The translations under genes were made by a program, and so were the position numbers. From DASUTW01 sp035513995 (GTDB lineage Bacteria; Actinomycetota; UBA4738; CALAEC01): a stretch of DNA of 5,645 nucleotides. Under the pieces are notes generated by a model. It saw only the letters and a program-made list of their open reading frames with translations, did not search any database and was not told the origin of the DNA. The DNA is taken from the NCBI GenBank assembly GCA_035513995.1, contig DATKBL010000029.1:1-5645 (forward strand). Reading direction: 5' to 3'. The stretch's first letter is position 1; every line of letters starts with the position of its first letter. Of the stretch, positions 5,595 through 5,645 are shown in pieces.

Positions 5595-5645
5595 CTTCAG
5601 CCCACTCTGCCGCATACGGTGCCGGCCCGCCAAGGAGCGCTTCCT

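Noticed and set aside
5583..5633. 17-residue N-terminal extension of the nitrilase from a TTG at 5633
   Set aside because: It would put the strong AAGGAGG site inside the coding region, and nitrilases begin at the MRVAAAQ strand.
1..5645. Search for CRISPR repeats, insertion-sequence ends, tRNA or rRNA genes and toxin-antitoxin pairs
   Set aside because: No spaced direct repeats, terminal inverted repeats around a transposase, cloverleaf or small paired genes were seen by reading; nearly all sequence is covered by five ordinary genes.

Overview
This is a strongly GC-rich window in which codons in every real gene end mostly in G or C. It looks like chromosomal DNA from a high-GC bacterium. 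The gene families fit an actinobacterium-like host best: an inositol-monophosphatase-type histidinol phosphatase close to the mycobacterial HisN, an Lhr-family helicase, a possible leaderless gene start, and a secreted DUF11 protein. The host assignment is inference, since there is no rRNA or marker gene. I see no mobile element, tRNA, rRNA or CRISPR array.

Layout, left to right. (1) Bases 1-804, minus strand: the N-terminal 268 residues of a large Lhr-family DEAD/DEAH helicase, cut by the window edge. (2) Bases 906-1676, minus strand: a probable histidinol phosphatase (HisN), upstream of the helicase on the same strand. A GC-rich hairpin straddles its stop codon and a second dyad sits just before the helicase start. 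(3) Bases 1703-2329, plus strand: a VOC/glyoxalase-like protein, divergent from hisN with only 26 bases between starts and candidate -10 elements overlapping in that gap. (4) Bases 2330-2472: a leader with a TTGACA box, a strong hairpin and an ideal ribosome binding site. (5) Bases 2473-4632, plus strand: a 719-residue secreted protein with a signal peptide, a propeller-like region, a DUF11 domain and a cysteine-containing beta-rich C-terminus. (6) Bases 4629-5582, minus strand: a nitrilase-family enzyme with an intact Glu-Lys-Cys triad, meeting the secreted-protein gene tail to tail with a 4-base overlap. Bases 5583-5645 hold its ribosome binding site and upstream region.

The genes do not form one obvious pathway. 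They read as four or five separate transcription units: nucleic-acid repair, histidine biosynthesis, a small metabolic enzyme, a surface or secreted protein, and nitrile or amide hydrolysis. I found no convincing undescribed multi-gene system. The most unusual items are the compact divergent start region at 1677-1702, the domain combination of the secreted protein, and the dyad structures in the short intergenic gaps.
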